Positions 1 to 7,807 of a stretch of DNA of 11,000 nucleotides are shown piece by piece (within the stretch, counting starts at the first letter, position 1; each line of letters begins with the position of its first letter). The stretch comes from Pseudomonadota bacterium (GTDB taxonomy: Bacteria > Pseudomonadota > Gammaproteobacteria > Pseudomonadales > Azotimanducaceae). Below the pieces are notes generated by a model. It saw only the letters and a program-made list of their open reading frames with translations. It had not been told where the DNA came from and ran no database searches. The position numbers and the translations under genes are program-made. Location: positions 1-11,000 of the forward strand of contig JAQCAK010000024.1 of NCBI GenBank assembly GCA_027621895.1. The letters run 5' to 3'.

Positions 1-256
1 CCACTATCTCGACCGTGGGATCATTCCCGCCATGAAAGCCTCGCTGGCTCCCGCCGGGATTCTGGTCTTTCAGACGTTCGTCGCAGACAAGGTTGCCAAT
101 GTCGGGCCAGCCAACCCCGCTTTTCTCATGAACCCTGGCGAGCCCGAGAGCCTGATGGAAGGCCTGGAAATCCTGGTCGCCGGCAGTGGTCGCGATATAC
201 CGGACGAGCAGCATCCCCAGGCCGGCCGGGGATGGGTCATTGCCCGCGCCGCCTAG
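1..256 (+). CDS. Class I SAM-dependent methyltransferase, C-terminal part (5' end outside window)
   Basis: The frame is open from the left window edge and stops with TAG at 254-256. The visible part is about 84 residues and begins HYLDRGIIPAMKASLAPAGI. The order 'HYLDR..IPA', a glycine-bearing turn leading into strand 'ILVFQTF', then 'VGPANPAFLMNPGE' is typical of the C-terminal half of TehB-like class I methyltransferases, after the SAM-binding motifs. Those motifs lie outside the window, so neither substrate nor catalytic residues can be judged. The ATG at 32 is internal to the family pattern and is not taken as the start. The gene ends tail to tail with the acyltransferase gene on the other strand, and the two stop codons overlap. 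The fold family is fairly secure; the substrate is unknown. Confidence 0.7.
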   Translation, partial: HYLDRGIIPAMKASLAPAGILVFQTFVADKVANVGPANPAFLMNPGEPESLMEGLEILVAGSGRDIPDEQHPQAGRGWVIARAA

Positions 257-1146
257 CGGTGAAGCGCCGGTGGCCTGCCGAACCGGTAAATCTTTTCCTC
301 ACCGGCCGGTCGTTCCCGAAAGCGCTTGTATTCCCACTGGTACTGATCAAGTTCGATGCGTGCCAGGGATTCCACCAGTGCATTAAGTCCAGCCAGCGCA
401 ACCGGCATTTCATCACTGAAGAATTCAGGGCCTGGTTTTTTGACGACAACTCTAAAAAGGCCATCCGGTTTTCTCAGCAGTGCAATCCCAAGGGCCTGGG
501 CGCCGGTCTTTCGAACGAGTCGAACGGACAGCTCATCGGTCAGTGCCATCTGGCCGAAGAAAGGCGCATAGGTCCCGCTTGCAGGAACCTGATCCGGCAG
601 CACGACAACCGTACCCCCGGTTTTCAGTCGCCGGTAAAGCGCGGCAATTCCCTGGCGATCTGTCGCCACCATTTCATTGCCGGACCTGGCCCGGACCTCT
701 GCCATGATCGGCCGCAAGGCTGGCTGCCTCGGTGGCTGGTACAGGGCGGTCATTCTGCCGTAGCGCCGGAAAAAGACGTTCAGCAGTTCCCAGTTTCCAC
801 AATGCGGCAGGATCAGCAGAACACCTTTATCACTGCGCAACGCCTGGAGCAGATCCGCTTCCTGTTCTATTTCAGCAATCCACTGGTCCGTGCGCTGCGG
901 ATCGCTCATCCAGACGGCAGGTGTTTCCATCAGCGTTTTCGCGGTTTCAATCAGACTGCGTTTAACCCATGCCTCACAGTCCTCAGTTTCCGGGCAGCAA
1001 AGTGCCAGATTGGCGCGGGTCACCGCCGCAGACCGGGTATTGAATCTGGCATTGCACCAGCCAAGCAGACTACCCAGGCGCTGGGCCAGTCGCCGTGGCA
1101 GCATTGCCATGCCACCCAGCAGTATGCGCGTGAGCAGGGCGGTCAT
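253..1146 (-). CDS. LpxL/HtrB-type lysophospholipid acyltransferase (lipid A late acyltransferase family)
   Basis: The 297-residue product matches the usual 290-310 residues of the LpxL/LpxM family, which adds secondary acyl chains to lipid A precursors on the inner leaflet of the cytoplasmic membrane. The N-terminus (residues 2-17) is hydrophobic and suits a membrane anchor. The catalytic HxxxxE motif is at H115-E120 (HCGNWE). Further family blocks are 'ALYQPPR' near 134-140, 'LPDQVPASG...PFFG' near 183-198 and 'QYQWEYKRFR' at 268-277. The start is the ATG at 1146-1144, which overlaps the tag stop codon as ATGA. No Shine-Dalgarno sequence is visible there, so translation is probably coupled to tag. 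Pseudomonas has an htrB-like gene in this same place beside tag. The family is secure; which acyl chain and which position it modifies cannot be read from sequence, so no symbol is given. Confidence 0.9.
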   Translation of the reverse strand: MTALLTRILLGGMAMLPRRLAQRLGSLLGWCNARFNTRSAAVTRANLALCCPETEDCEAWVKRSLIETAKTLMETPAVWMSDPQRTDQWIAEIEQEADLLQALRSDKGVLLILPHCGNWELLNVFFRRYGRMTALYQPPRQPALRPIMAEVRARSGNEMVATDRQGIAALYRRLKTGGTVVVLPDQVPASGTYAPFFGQMALTDELSVRLVRKTGAQALGIALLRKPDGLFRVVVKKPGPEFFSDEMPVALAGLNALVESLARIELDQYQWEYKRFRERPAGEEKIYRFGRPPALHR

Positions 1147-1745
1147 CCGGGAGAGTCAGGCACGGCCAGCAGCCGGCAGTCCTCGTGCCGATGACAGCTC
1201 AACAGGTGATCGTTGACCATACCGGTGGCCTGCATGAAAGCGTAGCAGATGGTGGTGCCTACAAAACGAAATCCATCCTTCTTCAGGGTTTTGGACATCT
1301 GGTCGGATACCGCGGTGTTTGCTGGCACCCGGGACAGGCTGCGGTATCGGTTCTGTTTCGGGGTGTGATCAACAAACTGCCAGATGTAGTCAGCAAAGCT
1401 GCCATGACGGTCTCGAATGTCCAGGAAGGCCCGGGCATTGCTGACCGCACTTTCCACTTTGAGTCGGTTTCTGATGATGCGTTCGTCCTGCAGCAACCGC
1501 TCAATGCGGCGGCTGTTATACCGGGCGATCTTTTCTGGATCGAAGCCGTCCATTGCCTGCCGGTAACCCTCGCGCTTTCTCAGCACGGTAATCCATGCCA
1601 GGCCTGCCTGGGCGCCCTCCAGCAACAGGAATTCGAACAGGGAGGCATCGTCACGGTTCGGCACACCCCATTCACGATCATGATAGCGCTCGTAAAGCGG
1701 GTCTCCCTGACACCATCCACAGCGCTTAATGGGCTCGGTATTCAT
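1143..1745 (-). CDS. tag: 3-methyladenine DNA glycosylase I
   Basis: The 200-residue product aligns along its length with E. coli Tag (187 residues), a base-excision repair enzyme that removes 3-methyladenine from alkylated DNA. 'RCGWCQGDPLYERYHDREWG' carries the first two zinc ligands, C9 and H22. 'DHLLSCHRH' carries the other two, H180 and C184. These equal E. coli C4, H17, H175 and C179 with a constant +5 offset. The active-site acid is E43 (E. coli E38) in 'LLEGAQAGLAWITVLRKRE', and base-stacking Y21 and W51 are present. 'KKDGFRFVGTTICYAFMQA' is a family hallmark. The frame stays open upstream to 1937, but homology begins at the ATG at 1745 and a longer form would run into glyQ. The gene is divergent from glyQ and is followed by the acyltransferase gene with a 4-base ATGA overlap. 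Confidence 0.96.
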   Translation of the reverse strand: MNTEPIKRCGWCQGDPLYERYHDREWGVPNRDDASLFEFLLLEGAQAGLAWITVLRKREGYRQAMDGFDPEKIARYNSRRIERLLQDERIIRNRLKVESAVSNARAFLDIRDRHGSFADYIWQFVDHTPKQNRYRSLSRVPANTAVSDQMSKTLKKDGFRFVGTTICYAFMQATGMVNDHLLSCHRHEDCRLLAVPDSPG

Positions 1746-1752
1746 GTTCGGT

Positions 1753-1782
1753 AAAATAGCAGAATCCCGGGAACCCTGACAC
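1753..1782 (-). promoter_or_regulatory. Possible tag promoter, perhaps giving a leaderless mRNA
   Basis: On the minus strand a -35-like GTGTCA (1782-1777, 4 of 6 consensus bases) is followed after 18 bases by a -10-like TATTTT (1758-1753, 4 of 6). Transcription would begin near 1746-1747, almost at the A of the tag ATG (1745). No Shine-Dalgarno sequence precedes that ATG, which fits a leaderless message. The boxes are weak and this is inference. Confidence 0.3.
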
Positions 1783-1817
1783 GGTAGCCACCAAGGGTAT
1801 TTTCCGGCGGACATCGG

Positions 1818-1823
1818 TATACT
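1818..1823 (+). promoter_or_regulatory. Possible -10 element for the glyQ-glyS-gmhB operon
   Basis: TATACT (5 of 6 consensus) lies 43 bases before the glyQ start and would give a leader of about 35-40 bases. No good -35 hexamer is visible at 16-18 bases upstream (the region reads AAGGGTAT), so it is either a weak or activated promoter or a chance match. It sits in the 121-base region shared with divergent tag. Confidence 0.35.
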
Positions 1824-1837
1824 TACGCACTTTTTTC

Positions 1838-1853
1838 GCCCGGCGATTCGGGC
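1838..1853 (+). other. Short hairpin in the glyQ 5' leader
   Basis: GCCCG (1838-1842) and CGGGC (1849-1853) can pair around a 6-base loop, just after a run of six T (1831-1836) and only 2 bases before the AAGG ribosome-binding site. The T run precedes the stem on the plus strand, so it is not an intrinsic terminator. It might modulate ribosome access. With only 5 pairs it may be chance. Confidence 0.25.
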
Positions 1854-1866
1854 ACAAGGCGAGACA

Positions 1867-2796
1867 ATGGCATTAACCTTCCAGGACCTGATTCTTTCCC
1901 TGCAGTCCTTCTGGGCAGAGCGGGGTTGTGTGCTCATGCAACCCTATGACATGGAGGTGGGCGCAGGGACTTTTCATCCCGCGACCTTCCTGCGGGCCGT
2001 TGGCCCAGAGAACTGGCGCGCAGCCTATGTTCAGCCCTGCCGGCGGCCAACTGACGGCCGCTACGGAGAGAATCCGAACCGCTATCAGTACTACTACCAG
2101 TACCAGGTGGTCATGAAACCGTCGCCTGCTGATTTCCAGTCACTGTACCTCGAATCACTGGAACACCTGGGTATTGACACGAAAATGCACGACATTCGTT
2201 TCGTTGAGGACAACTGGGAGTCACCCACGCTCGGTGCCTGGGGTCTGGGCTGGGAAGTCTGGATGGACGGTATGGAAATTACCCAGTTCACCTATTTCCA
2301 GCAGGTCGGTGGTCTGGAGTGCTTCCCGGTCATGGGTGAGATCACCTATGGTCTGGAACGACTTGCGCTGTACCTGCAAGGAGTCGAAGACTTCAAACAA
2401 CTGATCTGGACAGAAGTGGATGGCAGACCCGTCACCTATGCGGACGTCTACCATCAATACGAGGTGGAGATGTCGAGTTTCAACTTCGATCTGGCAGACG
2501 TGGATGCGCTGTTTTCCCACTTTGATTTCTACGAGAAGGAAGCCATGCGATTTCTCGAGGAAAACCTGCCGCTGCCCGCTTACGAGTACGTGATGAAAGC
2601 ATCCCACGCATTCAACCTGCTTGATGCCAGGCATGCCATATCGGTGACCGAGCGCCAGCGCTTTATTCTTCGCGTCAGAACCCTGTCTCGCGGGGTCGCC
2701 CAGAGTTATTTTGATTCTCGTCGAGCACTCGGATTTCCGCTGGCGGATGACGATACCCGGGCCTATGTCGAAGGAGAACTTGCTCGTGCCAGTTAA
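1867..2796 (+). CDS. glyQ: Glycyl-tRNA synthetase alpha subunit
   Basis: The 309-residue product (E. coli GlyQ has 303) is the class II catalytic subunit of the alpha2beta2 bacterial glycyl-tRNA synthetase, which charges tRNA-Gly in the cytoplasm. Diagnostic blocks are 'QPYDMEVGAGTFHPATFLR' (25-43), the motif-2 region 'CRRPTDGRYGENPNR' (58-72), 'RFVEDNWESPTLGAWGLGWE' (111-130) continuing into 'MEITQFTYFQQVGGLEC', motif 3 'GEITYGLERLALYLQ' (157-171), and near the C-terminus 'HAFNLLDARHAISVTERQRF'. The ATG at 1867 has AAGG at 1856-1859, 7 bases upstream, and matches the family N-terminus. The last 11 bases overlap the start of glyS. All expected catalytic blocks are intact. Confidence 0.98.
   Translation: MALTFQDLILSLQSFWAERGCVLMQPYDMEVGAGTFHPATFLRAVGPENWRAAYVQPCRRPTDGRYGENPNRYQYYYQYQVVMKPSPADFQSLYLESLEHLGIDTKMHDIRFVEDNWESPTLGAWGLGWEVWMDGMEITQFTYFQQVGGLECFPVMGEITYGLERLALYLQGVEDFKQLIWTEVDGRPVTYADVYHQYEVEMSSFNFDLADVDALFSHFDFYEKEAMRFLEENLPLPAYEYVMKASHAFNLLDARHAISVTERQRFILRVRTLSRGVAQSYFDSRRALGFPLADDDTRAYVEGELARAS
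2771..2776 (+). promoter_or_regulatory. Ribosome-binding site that fixes the glyS start
   Basis: AAGGAG lies inside the end of glyQ, 9 bases before the GTG at 2786. It falls downstream of the competing in-frame ATG codons at 2711, 2747 and 2765, so it supports the GTG start rather than those. Confidence 0.8.
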
Positions 2797-4840
2797 CGAT
2801 CTGCTGATAGAGCTCGGCACAGAGGAGCTGCCACCCAAATCGCTCAACCGGTTGAGACTCGCCCTGGAAGAAAACTTCAGGACTGAACTTGCCCGCCTGC
2901 AGTTTGACTTCGACAGCGTCGACAGCTTCGCCACGCCGAGACGCCTGGCGGTTCGCGTAATGAGCCTGTCCAGTCAGCAACCGGATCAGCTGGTTGAACG
3001 AAAGGGCCCGGCCATTGCCGCTGCCTACGACGCTGACGGCAATCCCACCAGGGCACTCTCCGGCTTTATGCGATCCTGTGGTATCGATGATGCGACCCTG
3101 CTGGAGACGCTGAAGACCGAAAAAGGCGAATGGGTGCAGTTTAAGGCCCAGGCGCCGGGGGCTGAACTTGTGGACCTGTTGCCAGAGGTTCTGGACAACG
3201 TGCTGGCAATGTTGCCCATTGATCGCCGTATGCGCTGGGGAAAGCTTCGCAATGAATTCGTCAGGCCCGTTCACTGGCTGGTATGCCTCTATGGTACCGA
3301 GGTTGTCCCGATTCAGGTGCTTGGGCTTAACGCTGGCAATACCAGCCGCGGACACAGGTTCATGAGCAACGGTGAATTTGTTATTACCTCTGCTAACGAT
3401 TATGTAGAGGCGTGCCGTACCAACCATGTGATTGCTGATTTCAACGAACGTCAGCAGTTGATCGCTACCCAGATTGACGCCCTTGCCAAGATCGAGAAAG
3501 GCCAGCTCGAACCAGACCCGGCGCTGCTCGAGGAAGTGACCGCGCTGGTAGAGTGGCCGGTTGCGCTTGCCGGTCGATTCGAGGAGCGATTCCTTTCAGT
3601 TCCCCAGGAAGTTCTTATCTCTGCGATGAAAGAGCACCAGCGCTACTTTCATCTGGTTGATGCTGACACCGGTCAGTTGATGCCTGTCTTTATAACCGTC
3701 TCCAATATCGAAAGCAGTAATCCCGATGTTGTGATCAGCGGGAACGAGCGCGTGATCAGGCCCAGGCTGTCAGATGCGGCGTTCTTCTTCGAGCAGGACG
3801 CACGCACGCCACTATCGCAACGGGTCGAAAACCTGGCCAATGTCGTATTCCAGACCGAACTCGGCACCTATCGGGAGAAAGCGACTCGAATCTCCCGCCT
3901 TGCAGGTTTCATTGCCGGCGAGCTGGGTGCTGACGTCCCCGGGGCCAGCCGTGCGGGTCTGCTCTGTAAGGCAGATCTGGTCAGCGATATGGTTGGAGAG
4001 TTTCCGGATCTCCAGGGCATCATGGGTGGACACTATGCCCGGCGCGATGCGGAATCTAACGATGTTGCTGAGGGGATTGAACAGCACTATCGACCCATTC
4101 AGGCAGGCGGTGAATTACCATCAGGCGCCCTGGCTTCCTGCGTGGCACTGGCGGACAAGCTGGATACCATCATGGGACTGTTTGGCATCAACCAGCCGCC
4201 GACCGGTTCCCGTGATCCATTCGCATTGCGCAGACAGTCCCTGGGAGTTATTCGAATCTGTGTCGAGAATCGTCTTGATCTTGATTTACAGCGATGTCTT
4301 GAAGAAGCCGCGTCAGGATACGAGCGCGGCTTTTCCACTGAAGCGGCCAGGCAGTACATTATCGAACGCCTGACCGGTTACTACGCCGACCAGGACATCA
4401 GCGCTGACGTCGTGGACGCGGCCACGGCAGCTGGCAGTGGAGTCTGTAACCTGCTGAAGATTGACGAGGTTGTAAGGGCGATTCGATCTTTCCGGCGCGA
4501 TGCGGTGGCAGAGAGCATCATTGCCGCCAACAAACGAGTGGCCAATCTGCTCAAGAAGGTCGATCTGGATGTTCTGCCAGCGGGATTCGATCCACAGCTG
4601 GCGACCGAGGCAGCAGAATCTGCGCTGGCAGTATCGCTTGGGCAGGTTCACTTTGATGAAAATACATCGATGGAATCCAGGTTGTCTGCGCTGGCAGAAC
4701 TGCAATCACCCGTTGACCGCTTTTTCGACGAGGTACTGGTCATGGCAGACGATATTCCGGTGCGTAATAACCGACTGGCCCTGTTGCGTGACCTGCGCCA
4801 GCGATTCCTGGAGGTTGCAGATTTCTCACTGCTGCAATAG
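2786..4840 (+). CDS. glyS: Glycyl-tRNA synthetase beta subunit
   Basis: With a GTG start at 2786 the product is 684 residues, within the family range (E. coli 689). It begins M-P-V-N-D-L-L-I-E-L-G-TEELPP, the same spacing from the start to the conserved (I/V)E(L/I)GTEELPP block as in other GlyS proteins. AAGGAG 9 bases upstream agrees. The beta subunit supports tRNA recognition and is needed for charging by GlyQ. Other family blocks are 'KEHQRYFHLVD', 'FFFEQDARTPL', 'KADLVSDMVGEFPDLQGIMG' (from residue 395) in the HD-like region, 'LADKLDTIMGLFGI' and 'PTGSRDPFALRR' (472-483), followed by the helical C-terminal anticodon-binding region. The start overlaps glyQ by 11 bases, which suggests coupled translation and balanced subunits. 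The stop is 4 bases before gmhB. Confidence 0.97.
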   Translation: MPVNDLLIELGTEELPPKSLNRLRLALEENFRTELARLQFDFDSVDSFATPRRLAVRVMSLSSQQPDQLVERKGPAIAAAYDADGNPTRALSGFMRSCGIDDATLLETLKTEKGEWVQFKAQAPGAELVDLLPEVLDNVLAMLPIDRRMRWGKLRNEFVRPVHWLVCLYGTEVVPIQVLGLNAGNTSRGHRFMSNGEFVITSANDYVEACRTNHVIADFNERQQLIATQIDALAKIEKGQLEPDPALLEEVTALVEWPVALAGRFEERFLSVPQEVLISAMKEHQRYFHLVDADTGQLMPVFITVSNIESSNPDVVISGNERVIRPRLSDAAFFFEQDARTPLSQRVENLANVVFQTELGTYREKATRISRLAGFIAGELGADVPGASRAGLLCKADLVSDMVGEFPDLQGIMGGHYARRDAESNDVAEGIEQHYRPIQAGGELPSGALASCVALADKLDTIMGLFGINQPPTGSRDPFALRRQSLGVIRICVENRLDLDLQRCLEEAASGYERGFSTEAARQYIIERLTGYYADQDISADVVDAATAAGSGVCNLLKIDEVVRAIRSFRRDAVAESIIAANKRVANLLKKVDLDVLPAGFDPQLATEAAESALAVSLGQVHFDENTSMESRLSALAELQSPVDRFFDEVLVMADDIPVRNNRLALLRDLRQRFLEVADFSLLQ

Positions 4841-4844
4841 TCAG

Positions 4845-5375
4845 GTGGCTGCTTTCGTCATACTGGACCGGGATGGTGTCATTAACGAGGACTCGCCCGA
4901 TTACATCAAAACGCCGGAAGAATGGCAGCCGATTCCCGGCTCACTGGAATCCATTGCCCGTCTGCATCTTCATGGAATACCCGTCTTCGTGGCAACCAAC
5001 CAGGCCGGCATCGGGCGCGGCATCCTGAACCGGTCAGATTTGCAGGAAATACACCAGAAGATGATGAAAGCAGTCAGGGACGCTGGCGGTTTAATTACCG
5101 ATATCGAGTTTTGCCCGCATCATCCCAACGACAGCTGTTCGTGCCGTAAACCCAAACCCGGTCTGCTGCAGGCGCTGGCCCGACACCACAACCTGGACCT
5201 GGCCCGGGGTTGTTACGTGGGTGACTCCCTGAAAGACCTGATCGCTGCCGAGGCCGCGGGTTGCGAGGGCATCCTTGTGCTCACAGGCAATGGACAGGAT
5301 ACCCTGTTGCAGCGACCCGATTATCCCAGGGTCTTTCCCGACCTGGCGGCTTTCGTCGACTCGATCCTCAACTGA
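4845..5375 (+). CDS. gmhB: D-glycero-beta-D-manno-heptose 1,7-bisphosphate 7-phosphatase
   Basis: The 176-residue HAD-superfamily phosphatase acts in ADP-heptose synthesis for the lipopolysaccharide inner core. The nucleophile and acid are D8 and D10 in 'LDRDGVINED'. Motif II is 'VFVATNQAGIGRG' (47-59). The zinc-binding loop has C90, H92, C98 and C100 in 'CPHHPNDSCSCRKPKPG', a shorter loop than in E. coli, followed by R101 and K102. The metal-binding motif is 'GDSLKDLIAAEAAG', with D127 and D131. The GTG at 4845 is the only sensible start: the frame is open far upstream inside glyS, but homology begins at 'FVILDRDG'. No strong Shine-Dalgarno sequence is seen, and with glyS ending 4 bases before, translation is probably by re-initiation. 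The link to glyS/glyQ is positional, as in Pseudomonas, not functional. Confidence 0.93.
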   Translation: MAAFVILDRDGVINEDSPDYIKTPEEWQPIPGSLESIARLHLHGIPVFVATNQAGIGRGILNRSDLQEIHQKMMKAVRDAGGLITDIEFCPHHPNDSCSCRKPKPGLLQALARHHNLDLARGCYVGDSLKDLIAAEAAGCEGILVLTGNGQDTLLQRPDYPRVFPDLAAFVDSILN

Positions 5376-5388
5376 CGTCGGATGTCAG
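5372..5388. other. Hairpin between convergent gmhB and gyrB
   Basis: CTGACGT (5372-5378) can pair with ATGTCAG (5382-5388) around a CGG loop: seven pairs including one G-U. The stem includes the gmhB TGA and ends 2 bases from the gyrB stop. Neither strand has a T run after it, so it is not a standard intrinsic terminator. It could mark 3' ends for both converging transcripts. Weak evidence. Confidence 0.35.
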
Positions 5389-5389
5389 C

Positions 5390-7807
5390 CTAGATATCCA
5401 GGTTAGCCACCGCGAGAGCATTCTCTTCGATAAACTCCCGACGAGGTTCTACCTGGTCTCCCATCAACGTATTGAATACCTGATCAGCCGCGATAGCGTC
5501 TTCAATGGTGACCCGCAACATCGATCGTCCTTCAGGGTTCATGGTGGTTTCCCACAGCTGATCCGGGTTCATCTCTCCCAGCCCCTTGTAGCGCTGTCGA
5601 GTCTGGCCACGCAACGCTTCTGCCTGTAACCAGTCAAGGGCAGCTTCAAAACCGGCGACTGCGAAGGTCTTCTCACCCTTGTTCACCTGCCCTGTCTCTC
5701 CAACCAGGCCGACAATCAATTCCCCGTAGGTGGAGAAGGACTGGTAATCACCTGAAGCAAAGAAGTCCCGGTTCAGCACGTAATGCTTGGCCTGACCGTG
5801 GTTAGTCATCGTGATATGGGGATAGAACAGGTGAAACTCCCGGTCTTCCTCTACATGAAACTCATACACAACCCTGGAGGTGTTCTCCGGGGTCACCAGG
5901 TTCTCAAGCTCACGGGTCCATTTCTCAACCGTCTCTCGGTCACGCAGATTTTCCAGCGTCAATGTCGGCAGGTAGATCATCTGGCGGAGTACGATCAGCG
6001 GATACACACGTTCCAGCCGGTGCATCTGGTCCTGAACCTTATAGTGTCGCTCTGCCAGATCCCGCAGTTCGTCGCCTTCAATACGACCGCGGTCAGTGCC
6101 CGTGTCCAGGCTGGCGTCTTCCAGGGCGACCTCAAGCAGGTATCGTGTCAGTTCGGCCTCGTCCTTGATATAGCGTTCAGACTTGCCACGCTTCATCTTG
6201 TACAGCGGTGGCTGGGCAATCAGCAGGTGACCTCGTTCAATCAGCTCCGGCATGTGCCGGAAGAAGAAGGTAAGCAGCAGTGTTCGAATATGGGCACCAT
6301 CGACGTCCGCATCCGTCATGATAATGATCCGGTGATAGCGCAGCTTATCCGGGTCGAATTCATCTCGGCCGATCCCGCATCCCAGGGCGGTAATCAGCGT
6401 GCCAACTTCCTGAGAAGACAGCATCTTGTCAAAGCGGGCCTTCTCGACGTTCAGTATCTTGCCCTTGAGTGGCAGGATCGCCTGGGTGCGACGATCACGT
6501 CCCTGCTTCGCGGAACCACCAGCAGAGTCACCCTCCACCAGGTAAATCTCGGATTTGGCGGGATCCTTTTCCTGGCAATCTGCCAGCTTTCCAGGCAATC
6601 CGGCTATATCCAGCGCGCCCTTGCGTCGTGTCATTTCACGCGCCTTTCGAGCTGCTTCCCTGGCTCGCGCCGCATCAATCATTTTTTGAACGATCGCCCT
6701 GGCTTCCTGCGGATTCTCCAGCAGGTAGGCATTGAAGGAATTGCCCATTTCCTGTTCAACAGCGGTTTTTACTTCAGAGGAAACCAGCTTGTCCTTGGTC
6801 TGCGACGAAAACTTGGGGTCTGGTACCTTGACCGACACGATGGCCGTTAAACCCTCGCGAGCATCGTCACCGGTGGTGCTGACCTGAGCCTTTTTGCCCA
6901 GACCCTCTGCTTCAATATAGCTGTTCAGGCAGCGGGTCAAGGCAGACCTGAAGCCCTGCAAGTGCGTGCCACCGTCGCTCTGGGGAATATTGTTTGTGTA
7001 GGCGAGGATCGTTTCCTGGAACGAATCGTTCCATTGCATGGCCACCTCGACCGTCACACCATCCTCGCGCTCTGCTGAAAAGTGGAAAATGCTGTTCAGC
7101 GCGGTTTTGTTCTGGTTCAGGTATTCAACAAAGGTGCGAAGACCGCCATCGTATTTAAATACCTCATGCTTGCCTGTTCTCTCGTCAGTAAGCTCAATAG
7201 CGACCCCGGAGTTCAGGAAGGAGAGTTCCCGCAGGCGCTTGGCAAGAATATCGTAGTGGAATTCAATATTGGTGAAGGTCTCGGGCGACGGTTTGAATCT
7301 GCAGCGAGTACCTGTCTGCTCGGTTTCTCCCATGACCTGAAGCGGCGCATCAGGGACACCATCGTGATAGGTTTGCTCCCAGACCTTGCCCTCACGCCAG
7401 ATGGTCAGATGCAGCTCGGATGACAGGGCATTAACGACCGAGACGCCTACACCGTGAAGACCACCGGATACCTTGTAATTACTGTCATCAAATTTCCCCC
7501 CGGCATGCAGAACCGTCATGATGACTTCCGCGGCAGACTTGCCCTCCTCTTCATGCATATCGGTGGGAATACCCCGACCATTATCCGACACGGTGACGGA
7601 TTCATCGGGATGAATGATCACTTTGACGCCGGAACAGTAACCCTCAAGGGCCTCATCAATAGAGTTATCAACCAGTTCCTGGACCATATGGTGCAGGCCA
7701 GTACCATCATCGGTATCACCGATATACATGCCAGGGCGTTTTCGAACGGCATCCAGCCCCTTCAGTACCTTGATACTGGTCGAATCGTAGGTTTTCTCGT
7801 CTGTCAT
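5390..7807 (-). CDS. gyrB: DNA gyrase subunit B
   Basis: The 805-residue product is the ATPase subunit of DNA gyrase (GyrA2GyrB2), which introduces negative supercoils; E. coli GyrB is 804. The GHKL ATPase domain shows E44 (general base) and N48 in 'QELVDNSIDEAL', D75 in 'SDNGRGIP' and the glycine-rich lid 'GGLHGVGVSVVNALS' (115-129). The transducer has 'QTKDKL' with Q336 and K338. The TOPRIM domain starts at 'YLVEGDSAGGSAKQGRDRR' with E425 and has the metal-binding D499, D501 and D503 in 'TDADVDG'. The C-terminus ends 'RYKGLGEMNPDQLWETTM...EENALAVANLDI'. Positions linked to quinolone resistance (E. coli D426 and K447, here D427 and K448) and the aminocoumarin-contact arginine (R138) have the wild-type residue. 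The ATG start overlaps the recF stop as ATGA and has GAGG 7 bases upstream. Confidence 0.99.
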   Translation of the reverse strand: MTDEKTYDSTSIKVLKGLDAVRKRPGMYIGDTDDGTGLHHMVQELVDNSIDEALEGYCSGVKVIIHPDESVTVSDNGRGIPTDMHEEEGKSAAEVIMTVLHAGGKFDDSNYKVSGGLHGVGVSVVNALSSELHLTIWREGKVWEQTYHDGVPDAPLQVMGETEQTGTRCRFKPSPETFTNIEFHYDILAKRLRELSFLNSGVAIELTDERTGKHEVFKYDGGLRTFVEYLNQNKTALNSIFHFSAEREDGVTVEVAMQWNDSFQETILAYTNNIPQSDGGTHLQGFRSALTRCLNSYIEAEGLGKKAQVSTTGDDAREGLTAIVSVKVPDPKFSSQTKDKLVSSEVKTAVEQEMGNSFNAYLLENPQEARAIVQKMIDAARAREAARKAREMTRRKGALDIAGLPGKLADCQEKDPAKSEIYLVEGDSAGGSAKQGRDRRTQAILPLKGKILNVEKARFDKMLSSQEVGTLITALGCGIGRDEFDPDKLRYHRIIIMTDADVDGAHIRTLLLTFFFRHMPELIERGHLLIAQPPLYKMKRGKSERYIKDEAELTRYLLEVALEDASLDTGTDRGRIEGDELRDLAERHYKVQDQMHRLERVYPLIVLRQMIYLPTLTLENLRDRETVEKWTRELENLVTPENTSRVVYEFHVEEDREFHLFYPHITMTNHGQAKHYVLNRDFFASGDYQSFSTYGELIVGLVGETGQVNKGEKTFAVAGFEAALDWLQAEALRGQTRQRYKGLGEMNPDQLWETTMNPEGRSMLRVTIEDAIAADQVFNTLMGDQVEPRREFIEENALAVANLDI

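Noticed and set aside
232..1194. 320-codon open frame on the plus strand opposite the acyltransferase gene
   Set aside because: It is antisense to a gene with clear family motifs. Its translation has no recognisable domain, and it would also run through the methyltransferase 3' end.
1831..1853. Run of T with a GC hairpin as an intrinsic terminator before glyQ
   Set aside because: On the plus strand the T run comes before the stem, and on the minus strand the stem is followed by A, so neither strand has terminator order.
1746..1937. N-terminal extension of tag by 64 codons
   Set aside because: It would run through the divergent promoter region and into glyQ, and Tag homology begins exactly at the ATG at 1745.
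2221..3427. Two minus-strand open frames (237 and 250 codons) across the glyQ-glyS junction
   Set aside because: Both are antisense to well-supported glyQ and glyS sequence and have no recognisable protein features.
5783..6850. 355-codon open frame on the plus strand inside gyrB
   Set aside because: It lies wholly antisense to highly conserved gyrB sequence. Long shadow frames are expected in GC-rich DNA, and no family pattern is seen.
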